A stretch of 64,000 nt of DNA from Azolla caroliniana (lineage: Eukaryota; Polypodiophyta), in assembly GCA_043228905.1 (NCBI GenBank), contig JBHGNT010000005.1, positions 20,460,001-20,524,000 on the forward strand, in the 5' to 3' direction. Below, one piece after another: positions 19,607 to 31,484 of this stretch. Position numbers and translations under genes: made by a program. Below the pieces are notes generated by a model. It saw only the letters and a list, made by a program, of their open reading frames with translations, did no database searches and was not told where the DNA came from. Positions within the stretch are counted from its first letter, which is position 1, and each line of letters starts with the position of its first letter.

Positions 19607-22029
19607 TCACGTATCTTTGTCATATTTTCGCGACAATGCCTCAGCCCAAAATGTCTTCCGTAACTTTGCATGTGCAAGCATACTTCGGACCCTCTCCATT
19701 ACGGTCTGGTTCATTCTCTCGGCCAACCCGTTAAGCTCTAGCGTCTTCGGCACGGTATACTCGAGCCAAATTCCCTGTGCTGGATAATATTCTTCGAATG
19801 GTCTGCAGTACTCTCCGCCATTGTCTGCTCGTACTATCCTCAACTTTCGTTTGGTTTCTCTCTCGGCCCTCGCTTGGAACTCTTTGAAGACGAATAATAC
19901 TTGATCCTTCATCTTTAGCATGAAAGCCCACAACTTCCAGCTACAGTCGTTTATGAAGGTCACGAAATACTCTAACCCAGCATGAGATTTCGGGTCCACC
20001 TAGTGTTGGCCAGTTGTGTTTGTGGCTAGTCCAGCCCAGGATAAAGACGTAGCATATGTCCGTATGCACGAGTTCCAACGGCATTTTCTTCCTCATCAGG
20101 GGCCTTGATTGGAACGAGGTTCGAATTTGTTTGCCGGCTAGGCAATCGGCACACTTATCCAGATGCACATTCTTTACCTCCGGTAGGAGTTCCTTTTCGG
20201 TTAGCATCTGCATTCCCTTCTGGCTCATGTGGCATTGCCTCTTGTGCCACAACTAAACGGTTGTGTTGACTACCACGTTTACTTCCCCTCAACATAATCG
20301 AGCATTCATTATGTACAATGTGTTGGTTTTCTAGGCTCGGCTGGAGCCACGATCAGGCTCCCCTTCCAGATCTTCATGACGTCGTTCGGGATGCTACCCG
20401 TGTAGGCTTCATCATCCAGCCGACCGACTAATATTATATTTCATCTGACTTCCAAAACGTGTCGGACATCTCTTAGCACTAGTATGCACCCGGTCGATGT
20501 CATCAGACACATATCTCCTATGCCAACAATTCGACATGCTCCTTCATTTCCCATTTTACAAGGCCGTGGTATCCGGCCTTGTATGATGAGAAGCACTTTT
20601 GATCGGGGGTTAGGTGAAAAGACGCACTCGAATTGACCACCCATCTTTATTCTTCGCTGACAAGATTGACCTCATTTTGTTCACTGATGAACAACAACTC
20701 CTCTTCACTTGCGGCGATTGCTAAGGTGTTCTTTCTGTCCGGTATTTTCTTTGGCTCTACACCATCAGCTCCTCCTTTCTCCTTTCGAAAGTGTCAGCAA
20801 TTCTTTTGGAAGTGCCCCAACTTCCCACAATAGAATCACGTGGGCCTTCCCCTCGACTTCGACCTTTTCCCCGACTTGTCTCGATTCTAGGGACTTCGAT
20901 TTCGGCCACTTCCTCGATTCGTGTCACTTTCCGCGAGGAGCGCCTTCAAATCAGTGTTGGACTCTCGGTCCTTCCGGCGAGCTTCTTCATTCAACAAGCT
21001 CGACTTCACCTGCTCTAGGGATAAGTGTTTCCCTTGTGGTCCCGCATTGCCCAATGTAACAACAAGCATTTCCTAGCTGTTCGGAAGGGATCCCAACAAC
21101 AGTCTAATACCTCGGCGGCAAGAGGTACTTCTGGAGAGGTGGTTTGATTCATCAGTCCTTGGAAGGCATTAATGTGCTCTGCCATGCTAGAACCTTTTCG
21201 ATACTGGAGTCTTACTATTTTTCTGAAAACGAAGACTCTCATCATGACGTTCTTGTTCTCAAACATTACACCAATCTTCTTCTTGGACCAAAGGACGTCG
21301 GCACTCGTCTCTTCATCAAATTTGTTGTATAGAATCATGTCTATAAACAGCTTATATATGCTTCCGCCTTCAGATGCATGAGTTCCCAAGTCGATGCATC
21401 GATCTTGTCTGGCCTTTTATGTCTGAACTGCACCGGCAACTAGAGTTCTTTGCACACTAGTATGTCTCTCATCTTCGACTTCCACACTAGAACATGCCGC
21501 CGAATGAATCTTCCATTGCTTTGATACCACTTTGTTAGGATCATGACCGGCCACAACCGGTTATGCTCTCGAATATGTGTTCGGATGCAAAGAGATATAG
21601 AGATAAAATGTTTAACGTGGAAAACTCAAATCGGGAAAAACCACGTGGAGTCCTCGAACTCCAAACTGGATTACAATAATAAGGAGTACAATAAGTTACT
21701 CAGACGCAACGACCTCAAGATCTTCTTCGTTTGACAGAACGCTACTAAGTTACTACTCTCACCCTCTCTCTCTTACTCTTAGTTACAACGGCAACCAACT
21801 TTAGTGTAACTTTTCAACAATGATCATACACCTTGGAGTTTGCTCTAGTTGTTTATATACTAAAACAACTTTCTAGCTATTTACAAGTATAGCCCATAAA
21901 GGGCACATTTGAACTATTTACATATATGGTCTCCCGATTTCGGTTTCAATTTTCAATCTCAGCCTCGGTTGAATTCCATCCGATTTGGTTTTTACTCTTC
22001 TTCTCATCTGGGGACCTGTTTTCCCAACA
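19607..22029 (-). mobile_element. copia relic E (5' LTR, Gag, protease region, integrase)
   Basis: Reading right to left: LTR 22029-21533 (TGTTGGGAAAACAGG...CCTAACA), a primer site whose complement GCTTTGATACCA occupies 21518-21529, Gag (21389-21015; frames with LYNKFDEET and RKGSSMAEHINAFQGLMNQ), a zinc knuckle (YCGKLGHFQKNC, near 20780-20830), a decayed protease region (20644-20441), GAG-pre-integrase (20252-19941: MWHKRQCHMSQKGM and CADCLAGKQ) and integrase (19999-19607: VRADNGGEY, then NGLAERMNQT). All domains are separated by frameshifts. RT, RNase H and the 3' LTR are missing beyond 19607. Confidence 0.85.
21533..22029 (-). repeat. 5' LTR of copia E
   Basis: It is 497 bases, TG...CA, adjacent to the tRNA-Met primer-site complement at 21518-21529. 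The three bases between them differ from the usual direct abutment. Confidence 0.8.
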
Positions 22030-22564
22030 TATTACGCCAACCGACGTCTCTCGGCCGCTAAAAATAACTATTAGACTATGGAGGGAGAAGCTCTCGGGAT
22101 GATTTACAATATAACCAAGTTTTGACATTATCAACTGGGCCGAAAATGCACTTTTCATGTCGACCACTCGGCTCTCCTTTACTTAGTCATGAAACAATCC
22201 CTTATGGGATATTACTAGCTCGTTGGATGTTGTGACTATAGGAATTTGAGTTTGACATCCATTATCGACCAAGGGTACAACATGCTATGGTCGACTACCT
22301 TAGTCGCCTCGAGTCAGGAGAGCTAGTCGATGGCGTCCTCGACAATCTTCCAGATGCAGACATACAACTCCTCCCAATCCGGCTTCCGATTAAAGACAAG
22401 TGGATAGGTGAGATGGTGCAATTTCTCAACACCGACCTCCCACCTGTGCACTGATACTCAATGAGAAGTAAAGTAACTGGCCATCCGAAGTCAAAACTTC
22501 TGCTTACTTCACGACACCTTATACCACAAGGACGTAGACTACATATGGCACCGAGCAGTTCGAC
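22030..22564 (+). pseudogene. gypsy RNase H fragment
   Basis: The forward translation contains TDHSALLYLVMKQSL, then EFEFDIHYRP and VDYLSRLESGE, followed by DNLPDADIQLL. This is the RNase H end and the linker to integrase of ordinary plant gypsy elements. The frame shifts several times. It is cut by the copia E LTR on the left and runs into the LTR at 22565 on the right. Confidence 0.75.
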
Positions 22565-22604
22565 TGTCATAGACATCTATGACATTTTCCACACCACCCT
22601 AGAA

Positions 22605-22668
22605 GGTAAGGATTGAACCCAAGGCCTCCTAGTCTCCATTGGGCAACCCTACCAACTAAGTGACATCC
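22605..22668 (-). other. tRNA-like A/B-box pair in the LTR
   Basis: On the reverse strand CACTTAGTTGGTAGGG (A-box-like) precedes GGGTTCAATCC (B-box-like) by about 30 bases. Confidence 0.4.
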
Positions 22669-22988
22669 ATCTATGCATCCTTGTATAAAATCCAACTTCA
22701 TGTATTGTAGATTGAACATTGGAAGTTCCTAGCTTGCATGCATCCTAATGCATTCTCCATTCTTAGCTTGCATACATGCATTCTCTATTCCTACCTAGCA
22801 TACATACCTCTACCTTCTTGTATAAATACTCTGTTGCACCTTGATTCTAATCAAGGTGAACAACACCAGTTATGGAATCATAAGTCAAGTTCTTGTTCTT
22901 TCTCTCTCTCCTAGTTCTTAGTCTCGTCTTGGTTCTACTCTATTATACTCGTCCGTGACAGTTTGTTCACCTTCCTCTTCTTACTACC

Positions 22989-24821
22989 ATGTCCGACTCC
23001 GTCGACAACCTAAACCATGTAATGGCAGCCTTGCAACAACTTCAACTTGAAAATGAAATCCTTCTGGAATCATTACGGGAGCTTCAATCCGGCAAATCAA
23101 GACACACACCACCACTGAGCCACAACCGCCATTGGCACCTAGCTCAACCTCTTCCTCTTCCCATCCATTTGTCCTTGAATGAACTGTCTGCCTACCCGAA
23201 AAATTCAACGGCACGAGGGTGTATCTTCGCAACTTCATCAATCAAATTCGGCTTATCATCCGTTTAAACCCCCCATGTCGGCCTCATCGTCATCCTTCTC
23301 TCCGGGCCGACCCAAGCATGGTTCGCAACTTCATCCCGTCCCTTAGAAAACTTCACCGCTTTCCTTGCTAAGCTCAAAGCTACGTTCAGCGAGACAGACC
23401 AGCAACAAACGGCACTCATGAAGCTCTATTCCTTCCAACAAGGCTCACGTCCAACCTCTATCTACACTTCAGAGTTCCGTCAGATTGCCTACAATGTTAG
23501 TTGGGATGACCAAGCCTTATGCGACCATTTTCGTCACGGTCTTCAAAACAATGACAAGACTCTTGTCTTGAACTTTCCGGAGCCGACATCATTGTCTCAA
23601 GTAATCTCCCAAGCTGTCCAATGTGATAATCGTATGTTCGAACTTCGTGAGGAAGAACGTGGGACTGACAAATTTCAGTCCTCCCCCTGAAACGCATCAA
23701 TAGCCAGGCCCTACATCTCAATTTCGCCCCCCATGCCAACCTTACCATCACCCAATGATACTCATACTACGATGGAGGTCAATTCCCATATCCTGATGGA
23801 GATCGACCACGCTCGGTTCCATCCACTAACTGATGCCCAACGCCAACATCGTCATGACAATGGTCTCTATCTCTATTGTGGTAACCCTAGCCATGCCATC
23901 CGTCATTGCTCGGTGCGGGGCCTTCGATGCCAATTCCATTGTGCACGTCTTGTGGAGGTTCCTTGACAATAGGAAAACCACCAAGTCCGGTTGTGGTAGG
24001 AGCCATGCCGCTGGATTGTTCTAGTTACCCACCTTCTCCATGCTCCTACAAATTCGTTCCACCATTAGGAGAGTATTCTTTGCAAGCAAGTCTTTGTTTT
24101 GGGTCGACTTTAATACACTCTCATGCTTTGCTCTACTCCGGAGCATCTACTTGTTTTATCCATATATCGTTTGTTCGCGCACATAATAACCCCACCATTC
24201 ACAGATCACAACCCATATCCATTGACGTGATCAACAATCAGGTTCTCTCTTCAAGGGCGGTTAAAGAAGTCATTATCCCATTAGTAATTCAAGTCAGGCC
24301 CCACCATGCGGTACTAACCTTCTACCTCATTGCAACCCCCCAACATTCGATTGTTTTGGGGCTATCTTGTTTGGAGACACACAATCCGATAGTGGATTGG
24401 TGCAATCGCTCCATCACTTTTCCAGTGCAGCTAATTCCGGTGTCAATACACTCTCTTGCTTCCATTGCGGCCGATTTTGGCTTGGTCACTATAGTAGTCG
24501 TTTTGTCGAGGTACATCTCCATTCCTATCAACAATTTGCATGCACGATATAGCAACTTTTTGGATATATTTGAGAAGCGAAATGCACATCGGTTACCGGT
24601 AAATCTCCCCTACAATTGCCCAATCAAACTCCAAGCCGGCGAGCATCCCCCATTCGGCCCAATCTATGGGCTATCGCAACCCGAACTTGAGGCTCTCCAC
24701 ATATATCTGACTGTCAACCTCGTGAAGGGCTTCATTCAACCCTCCAAATCACCAACCTGGGCCCCAATTTTATTTGTCACGAAGAAGGACATCTCATTAT
24801 GACTATGTGTGGATTATGATT
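22989..24821 (+). pseudogene. Gag, protease and RT start of gypsy G
   Basis: Gag opens at ATG 22989 (MSDSVDNLNHVMAALQQLQL), shifts frame near 23200-23400, and continues with MKLYSFQQGSRPTSIYTSEF and DDQALCDHFRHGL (23418-23690). A CCHC knuckle (CGNPSHAIRHC) lies near 23870-23910. The protease (about 24115-24360) reads ALLYSGASTCF, so the catalytic DSG has become YSG. The RT start follows (PYNCPIKLQAGEHPPFGPIY, then EALHIYL and KGFIQPSKSPTWAPILFV). TGA at 24800 replaces the Arg expected in KKDGSLRLCVDY. Everything further downstream is lost. Confidence 0.82.
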
Positions 24822-24931
24822 GGGAATTCGATCCCTCCGGATGAGAATCAAACGAGCCAAAGGAAAGAACCAAACTAGATAGATCCGGAAACCGAATCGG
24901 ATTGATACGTGTCGTCGAAGAAGGGGGATAG
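24822..24931 (+). other. Short remnant ending in a polypurine tract
   Basis: No coding match was seen. It ends GAAGAAGGGGGATAG at 24917-24931, directly before an LTR start. Confidence 0.5.
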
Positions 24932-24962
24932 TGTCACACTCACATATGACTTGGGTTTACAA

Positions 24963-25009
24963 GGATTCAAACCCACAACCTTGCTATATACTTGTCGAAT
25001 TCTTAGCCA
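24963..25009 (-). other. tRNA-like A/B-box pair in the LTR
   Basis: On the reverse strand TGGCTAAGAATTCG precedes GGGTTTGAATCC. Confidence 0.4.
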
Positions 25010-25091
25010 TTGTAATGATACATTTATATGTATAAAGAATTTATAAACTATATAGAATATTATAAAGTATTCTAGAATACTCTATCTTTTA

Positions 25092-25146
25092 GAATGTTCT
25101 AGAATATTCTAGAGTGCTCTATGGTCTAGAATGTTCTAGAATATTC
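25092..25146. promoter_or_regulatory. Two perfect heat-shock-element arrays
   Basis: GAATGTTCTAGAATATTC occurs twice, at 25092-25109 and 25129-25146. Each is four alternating GAA/TTC units with two-base spacing. A further TTCTAGAA lies near 25070. Confidence 0.6.
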
Positions 25147-25307
25147 TAGCATACTCTTTATTCTAGGACTTTCTAGAATACCCTATTAGGACTTATAAAT
25201 ATGCATCTAATAATCAGGAATGGACCAATTTGGTTCAACGCCATTCTAGAGCTCCCTTGTTGTTTACTCATTGTAATCCATCTTATAGTGCAATATATTA
25301 TATTTAC

Positions 25308-25361
<54 letters not shown>

Positions 25362-25399
25362 ACCTCCCTTTCAATCTTGACAATATCGACACGAACTCG

Positions 25400-26222
25400 C
25401 CTATAATAGAAATGTCATTGAGGTAACTGAGTTTCGGTTAGCGTGACAACTAGAGCAAGAACACGACCACTACGAGGACCGACTCAAGGAAATGAGGGCT
25501 CAAATTGAAGCAATGTACGTGCGAAGACCACTTTGCAAAGGACCTGCAGGAGTTTCGAGCACAAAGCGAGATGACCAAATTTTGGATTAAGGCTTTATTA
25601 ACCAAGCATCAGAAACATTTGTACTTGTAGATCGAGGAAGCTTTGTTGCACGGATGGAACGCATGGTCGGCAGAAGTGGTCGACTTACAAATATTCTGAG
25701 CAAATCATGAGAACCACAATGAGGGTCGAGGATTTTACATGGTGGATGAGAACAACATCCAACTGCTCCGAGAAGACCTCCCCGAGGAATTCTCCTTCCT
25801 CACCTAGACACACTATGAGGAAGTCAAGAAATGCCTCCAGGACTTCGAAGACAAGTAGTTGCAACTCGCCCTCGACTTAGAGCGTTACAAACGGGAGCGA
25901 CTCCAAGCTAAGACCAAAATCGATGCCCCAACAAACGGAGAAGAAGAAGCCCCCCGAGGAAGCCCGATTGAACAGGTGCCAACACTAGGTAACAAGCCGA
26001 TATGGAAGGAGCAGGATTAAGGAGACTTTGTTGGTCAACACACCAACGTGGTCAATGCATTGAATGAACCATCCCCCTAGACCACAACGAAGGAAATGCT
26101 AGTGGAGAAACCAATGACCGAGGAGCAAGAAACACAGCCTGACCACTTCGCCAAATTCGTTGACAAAGCAGATGACTCACTGCAGTCGGCGAGCATTTTG
26201 CACATTCTGGAAGAAGAATAAT
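25400..26222 (+). pseudogene. Decayed copy of the coiled-coil ORF
   Basis: The forward translation, interrupted by at least five stops, parallels the C-terminal half of the frame at 11458-12861. WNAWSAEVVDLQIF matches WREWAQQAAELQIL, GFYMVDENNIQLLREDLPEE matches GFYKMDEESIVNIREELSED, and LQLALDLERYKRERLQ matches LETQLELEGYEKDRLR. An acidic tail follows to about 26222 (QEWK, EEQETQPDH-like text). The homology continues past the stop into the junction block at 26284-26318. The N-terminal half is mostly unrecognisable. Confidence 0.7.
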
Positions 26223-26283
26223 GTATATTACCCATTCCCGATTTTTTTATTGTCGACTTTTTTTTATTCTTTTTTGAATTGGT

Positions 26284-26318
26284 TTCGACGTGCAAGGCAC
26301 TGTCCCATGGGTGTACTA
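26284..26318. other. Third copy of the LTR-junction block
   Basis: TTCGACGTGCAAGGCACT followed by GTCCCATGGGTGTAC aligns with the reverse complement of 11410-11445 with a handful of mismatches. It lies in the same position relative to the coiled-coil ORF. Confidence 0.6.
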
Positions 26319-26320
26319 GT

Positions 26321-26680
26321 TGTTACCCGGTGGGTCAAGTGTGACAATATGTGAAACGAATCAAAGGGATTCGAGCACTCGTAACCGAACAAAGGGAGCT
26401 GAATATTAAGGAAGGAACGGTTGGAAAGCACGAAGCATAAGGGGACTATATATATATCGGGTATTAGCGAACACAAAAAGGGGGGGGAAGGGAGGACTAG
26501 GACAGGAATAGAATAATAGAGAGTGAGTGAGTGTTTTACCGATAATTTTCGGTACTAGTATTTGTGTGCACACATTTCTAATTAAATATACTTTGTGGGT
26601 AACTTTAGTGTGTTGTCCCTTTTTATACTAATATATACATATATATAGATGTTTGTTTGTATCAAAGGATCGGTTGTGGC
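26321..26680 (+). repeat. Putative LTR after the coiled-coil relic
   Basis: It starts TGTTACCCGGTGGG, comparable to the reverse complement of the 8195 LTR end (TGTGTTACCCCG). A TATA-like ACTATATATATATC lies near 26445, followed by AG-rich DNA. The right end is not determined. Confidence 0.4.
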
Positions 26681-26688
26681 CGATCCCA

Positions 26689-27666
26689 CTATATCTTTCT
26701 TATTTTAAGGGTCATAATTCCATCCCCGTGGAACAATCTGAATAAACGGCCCAAAGCACTGGGAAGTTCATATACCCCCTTAGCAACTCGGCCAACAATC
26801 TCGGTGGGATGCTGAGACCTCAGCTCTCCTTCGCACCACAATACCTTGACCTGATTACTCAAGAAGGGTAATCGAAGGTGTTTTCTCCAGGAGGGAGTAA
26901 CATACCTATGCACATACCTTTCAAAAGATTGAAACTTCGAGCCACCGTATGATCTTCTAAGTTTAGTAAACCAGCACCCCTTAACCGTTTTGGGGTACAA
27001 ATATTGTTCCATGATACCCAACTCATACCAAGGTTTGTTTCTTTCTTCCATAGTGTATATTTTAGTGAATGAGCTAAATGATCAAGTGATTTCGTTCTTC
27101 ACGGTAACAATGGCAAAAAATAAGAAATCATTAGAATCATTATAGCTTGTACCACTATGAGACTAGTACTAAATGGCATGCTAGAGACTTCCAATACATA
27201 AATTTGTCCAAAATGGTTCCCGATATCCAATTCATACTTTGCAATGATGACATATCAACACCTATAGGGTAACCTAAGTGCCGACACACATTCCCTTGAT
27301 CTAATATTTGGCCACTCCATCTAAGATCCACCAAATCACTCTAAGTGCATCTAATGAGCATCGACTTCCGCATATTTATATATGTAATCCTGACGCCAAT
27401 GGGAACACATTCCACACCTCAATGGCTTTAGCTATATTATCAAGTGCCGCTTTGAGAAATAAAAACGAATCATCAGCCAATGCTTGAGCGATAAATTGTT
27501 TCCCTGATGGTAGAGCTAATCCAACTATTTCACCACATGTTGCCGACTCATGCATCTTCACCAAAATCGGGTGTGTAGCAATTGCAAATGATAATGGACT
27601 CAATGGCCATCCTTGTCTAAGTGATCTTTTCAATGGTATTGCCTTAATAACTCCACCATTTAACAT
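26689..27666 (-). pseudogene. LINE (non-LTR) reverse-transcriptase relic
   Basis: On the reverse strand the frame 27666-27376 reads LKRSLRQGWPLSPLSFAIA, then GEIVGLALPSGKQ and the catalytic ALADDSFLFL. This is the palm region of plant L1-type reverse transcriptases. It continues, after frameshifts, with HLGYPIGVDM and DKFMYWKSLA (about 27300-27170). In 27051-26689 it shows text resembling the downstream WxxxCxPKxxGGLG region (SWNNICTPK, LLPPGENTF). Endonuclease and N-terminal RT are absent; truncation on the 5' side is usual for LINEs. Confidence 0.8.
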
Positions 27667-29016
27667 AATGTGTGACTATCTCTCTCTCCCTCTCTCTCTC
27701 TCTCTCTCCCTCTCTCTCTCTAGCAAACCACAAAACAAAATCAATGGTATGTAAAAGAAAAACCACCCTGGCTATAATATTGTTGCCCTCCCCATGTAAA
27801 TAGAGGGACATTCTCCATTCCCTTCAAAAAGTTAAATGGCCACATGGTATAATATATCGTCAAATGATCTAGCATCAACATAAGTGTGCCTTTCAACCTT
27901 CAAATATATACATTTACACTATGTCTACCATAATAAATGTAACACAATTTCTTCTTAGGTCCATTTTACATGTATTGGCCAAAGACCCATTGCCTAGGCA
28001 TCAGATACAGAATTCCATATTTCCAATAAATATTCCCAAATAGCATGTGTAGTAGGACATTGAGTAAATCAACGCATATTTGTAATTACGATTGACAATC
28101 ATTTGGCAAATCTATTAATGTCTCTTTCTCCCCATTTTTCTTAGGTAATCTCTCTTTCTCTTCAAAGTACTTTTATCATGTGAGATGGAGACATAAATTG
28201 GAAATGAAATGTGCGGCTTGCTTCTCTCTCTATCTCCCTCCTTGTGATTATCTCTCATCAAAATTATTTTATTGTGTCAAATGTGCAATATCATGGATGC
28301 ACCCACACTTAATTGAAAATTAATGTGGGCCTTGGTTGGATACTAAATTGAGTGTGATGTTTGGCTGGGTTTTAAGGAAATATATCTTTGTCACTTTGGA
28401 GTCACAAACAATATGATCATGAGACCAAAATGGGACAAATTTGCCAAGAATATTCAATTGCAATGCTATTTATTGCGCTAACATAAACCCTCAAATATTG
28501 GGATAGGTACATAAAAAATTTGAGACCTACCTAAATTTACATCTTCTCATTCCCTACATTTTATGTGTGTAGTTATCGAACCTAGTGTAGCTATCGAGAC
28601 ACATTCTCTAAAACCATAAAAGAACTTAAATATACATATTTGGTTATGTTGAGCAAGTTTGTGACCCTAAATTAGTCCACAGATTCATAGATACGGAGAT
28701 GAAAAGCAATATGTACACAAGATTTATATTGGAAACACCATATGATGCAAGTGTACATTTATTGAAGATGTTAATAGAGGGTCAAAAAAGATATCCAATG
28801 ACAAATCAGTAGATTCAAGTTTAATGACAAATGAGCTTGTGAAATGGACAAGCCACAAATGCACCAACAAATAGTAACCATTAAAGGTTGTCTCAAGATT
28901 TGGATTAAACCAACCCATAAAAAGCTATATAAGTTTGGTGTATTGATAAATTTGGCTACATAAGAATGATTATATAAGCAAGTTGACTTCAAAGGAAAAC
29001 ATTTTATTGTTGTTTT
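27667..29016. other. AT-rich DNA without a recognised gene
   Basis: It holds a (CT)n tract at about 27683-27720 and short CT runs near 28140-28250. Short frames have no family resemblance. Confidence 0.5.
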
Positions 29017-29543
29017 GTGACCATCAAGAAACCCTTCCTTTTACGCAATGTCAAGAAGTGACATTTGGAAAAGAGTGAAAGAGTGGGACACCATTCGAGT
29101 ATAGAGCGGATGTAGCATGACTACATGATCACGTTAGATGTGAATTGAAAATAGATAACATGGTTTCTAGAAGCATTTCTTGAACATGGATGTGACCATC
29201 AAGAAACCCTTCCTTTCACACAATGTCAAGAAGTGATATTTGGAAAAGAGTGAAAGAGTGGGACACCATTTGAGTATAGAGTAGATGTAGCATGACTACA
29301 TGATCAAGTTAGATGTGAATTGAAAACAGATAACATGGTTTCTAGAAGCATTTCTTGAACATGGATGTGACCATGAAGAAACCCTTTCTTTCACACAATG
29401 TCAAGAAGTGACATTTGGAAAAGAGTGAAAAAGTGGGACACCATTAGCGTATAGAGCAGATGTAGCATGACTACATGATCAAGTTAGATGTGAATTGAAA
29501 ATAGATAACATGGTTTCTAGAAGCATTTCATGAACATGGATGT
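29017..29543. repeat. Tandem triplication, unit 175-176 bp
   Basis: Copies start at 29017, 29192 and 29368, each with GTGACCAT[C/G]AAGAAACCC and ending at GAACATGGAT. They are very similar by eye. It is non-coding. Confidence 0.92.
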
Positions 29544-30154
29544 TTAGAAACGGTGTCTACCCTCTCCCACACTCTTTGGTGTATGCATTGATAAGCGGTA
29601 GGAAATAATAAAGAAGGGTACAAAAGAAAAAAGATCATAGGGCCCAAAACTAGCTTCATTATGCAATGGTTTGAAAGATGGCCAATAAAGATTTCTTGGA
29701 TCTCTCAAACGATGCTACGAAGTATGTGATCATTGAGGATAAATTACTGAAGGCACGACAGGTGAAGCAACAAATGTTAACCATTAATGTCAACCCAAAT
29801 ACAACGTATCCACATTTGACCATTTGCATGAATGCGCCTTGGCACTCTGAGAGCCCATACACTTCGTTGAACTTGCTCACACAAGTCAATTGTCGACATA
29901 GCATAATAGCATGATCATCAAGTTATAGGTATGAAGAGATGCAAGGTTAGTACTAGAGGACAAATACCATGACCAACTACAACTAGCATATATATTTTGC
30001 TACCATACATAACATAATGTCACGACAAAGCATGATAATTTTGAGTGCCAAGTAGTACCCGATGCATGAAAGGTACATCATCATAAACTCGATGCACGAA
30101 AACGGAAGTGCCATATACTCGACTGGCTTTGGTCCAACGTGGCAAGGATAGGGT

Positions 30155-30157
<3 letters not shown>

Positions 30158-30217
<60 letters not shown>
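30158..30217. repeat. (AG)n microsatellite
   Basis: About 30 uninterrupted AG units. Confidence 0.95.
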
Positions 30218-30219
<2 letters not shown>

Positions 30220-30249
30220 TAAGAAGTATCTAATAGAGGTGAGAAATTT

Positions 30250-30307
30250 GGGTTTCGAACCCTAAGACGTTGTACTTGTAGTGTAACAACTTACCACTAG
30301 GTTAAGC
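30250..30307 (-). other. tRNA-like A/B-box pair (SINE-like)
   Basis: On the reverse strand GCTTAACCTAGTGGTAAG precedes GGGTTCGAAACCC, which matches the B-box consensus GGTTCGANNCC fully. It is the best of the six pairs here. Confidence 0.5.
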
Positions 30308-31484
30308 TAATTATGAGAGGCAAGGAGAGAGAGTTTACTATGCACAGAGATATGGGGTTTTCGTAAGCCCATTACCTCGTGGTTTCATGTGATCAAGGCA
30401 GGTTGATGTTGTCGATTGATGTGATGAGCTAAGGTATTCATTTGGAGAGTTATTGTTGGAGCTTTACCATTGGGGGATGCATTAAAAAAAACAAATATTG
30501 CTAGAGGAACGTGGTTCTTTTGTTCGGTAGAATTAGAACATAGTAGGCATTGATTTCTTTCATGCCTAATGGCTACGATGATTTGGAGGTGTATCAATTT
30601 AGTATAGATGTCTCTAACTGGAGTAAGCCTATTTTCCTTTAGTTGGGTTTTTGCACATATGGAGAACAATGAACCAATGTCTTATTTCCAAATTATTTTT
30701 GAGTGCTTGAGGTATTCGGGGCTATGGTTCATTGGAATATGTGAAGTGCCTTCACATTTGATTTGCAAGTTGGGGTGAGAAAATATGTTGTAAAGTTAAA
30801 AGGACTTCTTTTATGGCAATTGACAGTGCTAGTGAAGTCACGAAATTTCAACCATGAAGAGAGAGAACTCTGCAAGGTCAGGTATCATCATATTCGTCAT
30901 TTGAATTGGAGTGTAGGGTGGCATTGAGATTGGAGTCGTGGTAGAGTAGTATTTAGATCCCTCGATAGAATAGTTCTATACTTTGCAATAAGTTAGTCAT
31001 GGTGTTGTTTCTAACTTTCATAATGAAAGCCATTATTTACGAAAAGAATGAGAGTCTTTGGAGTGGATAATACGATGGAAGTACGTAGTACCGAGATGGC
31101 TGTTCCCCCCTTCCATTAGATGATAGAGGGGCGTGAGTGACACGAGAAACATGGAGAACAAACATGTGGGCTATTTAGTGTAAGATAAATAAGTGATCTA
31201 GCCCATACGGAAGTAGGTAATGTCTAAAGTTGTGTATTGTATCTCATTTTAACTAATGGAGTATATTCTTCTTTGGAAAAAAAGGAATGAGAGTCTCTCT
31301 CTCTCTTTCCCATTTTCTGTCCTTTTCTTTTCTTTTAGATAAAAAAAGATAATTTGGACGACCCCGATCGTCTAGGATTCCGGAGACGAGTTCAGGACCG
31401 TCCAAGCTCTAGATTCAGTGTCTTTGTCTATTTAATGTTTCTTGTACACTTGGATAAGTGATCACCAATCAAACCACCCACACC

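Larger units (their letters stand above)
22565..24821 (+). mobile_element. gypsy element G, 5' part only
   Basis: An LTR-like segment (22565-22960, TGTCA...TGACA) is followed by a Gag, protease and RT start. It stops at about 24821, just after the RT text LCVDY. No standard primer site follows the LTR. Its pol is of the chromovirus-like kind, not the FLDD lineage. Confidence 0.7.
24932..25382 (+). repeat. LTR with heat-shock-element arrays
   Basis: It starts TGTCACACTCAC after a polypurine tract and ends AATCTTGACA (451 bases). It holds TTCTAGAA-rich DNA with two identical perfect arrays (25092-25146), a (CT)n tract (about 25311-25361) and a tRNA-like box pair. It is related to the LTR at 16580-17105. 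The tract in front makes it a 3' LTR; the rest of that element is not recognisable. Confidence 0.6.
29544..31430. other. No recognised gene upstream of the glycosyltransferase
   Basis: It contains an (AG)n microsatellite (about 30158-30217) and one tRNA-like box pair. The frames at 29678-29914 and 30669-30385 have no recognisable motif. The promoter of the gene at 31485 should lie in the last few hundred bases; TATTTAATG near 31430 is a possible TATA variant. Confidence 0.45.

Noticed and set aside
24932-26680. A single element with LTR 24932-25382, coiled-coil ORF and LTR 26321-26680
   Set aside because: The two LTR-like ends do not match each other, and the left one has a polypurine tract in front, so it is the 3' LTR of something else.
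30250-30307. A tRNA gene on the reverse strand
   Set aside because: Only A- and B-box-like sequences are present; no acceptor stem or anticodon arm could be folded, so it is listed only as SINE-like.
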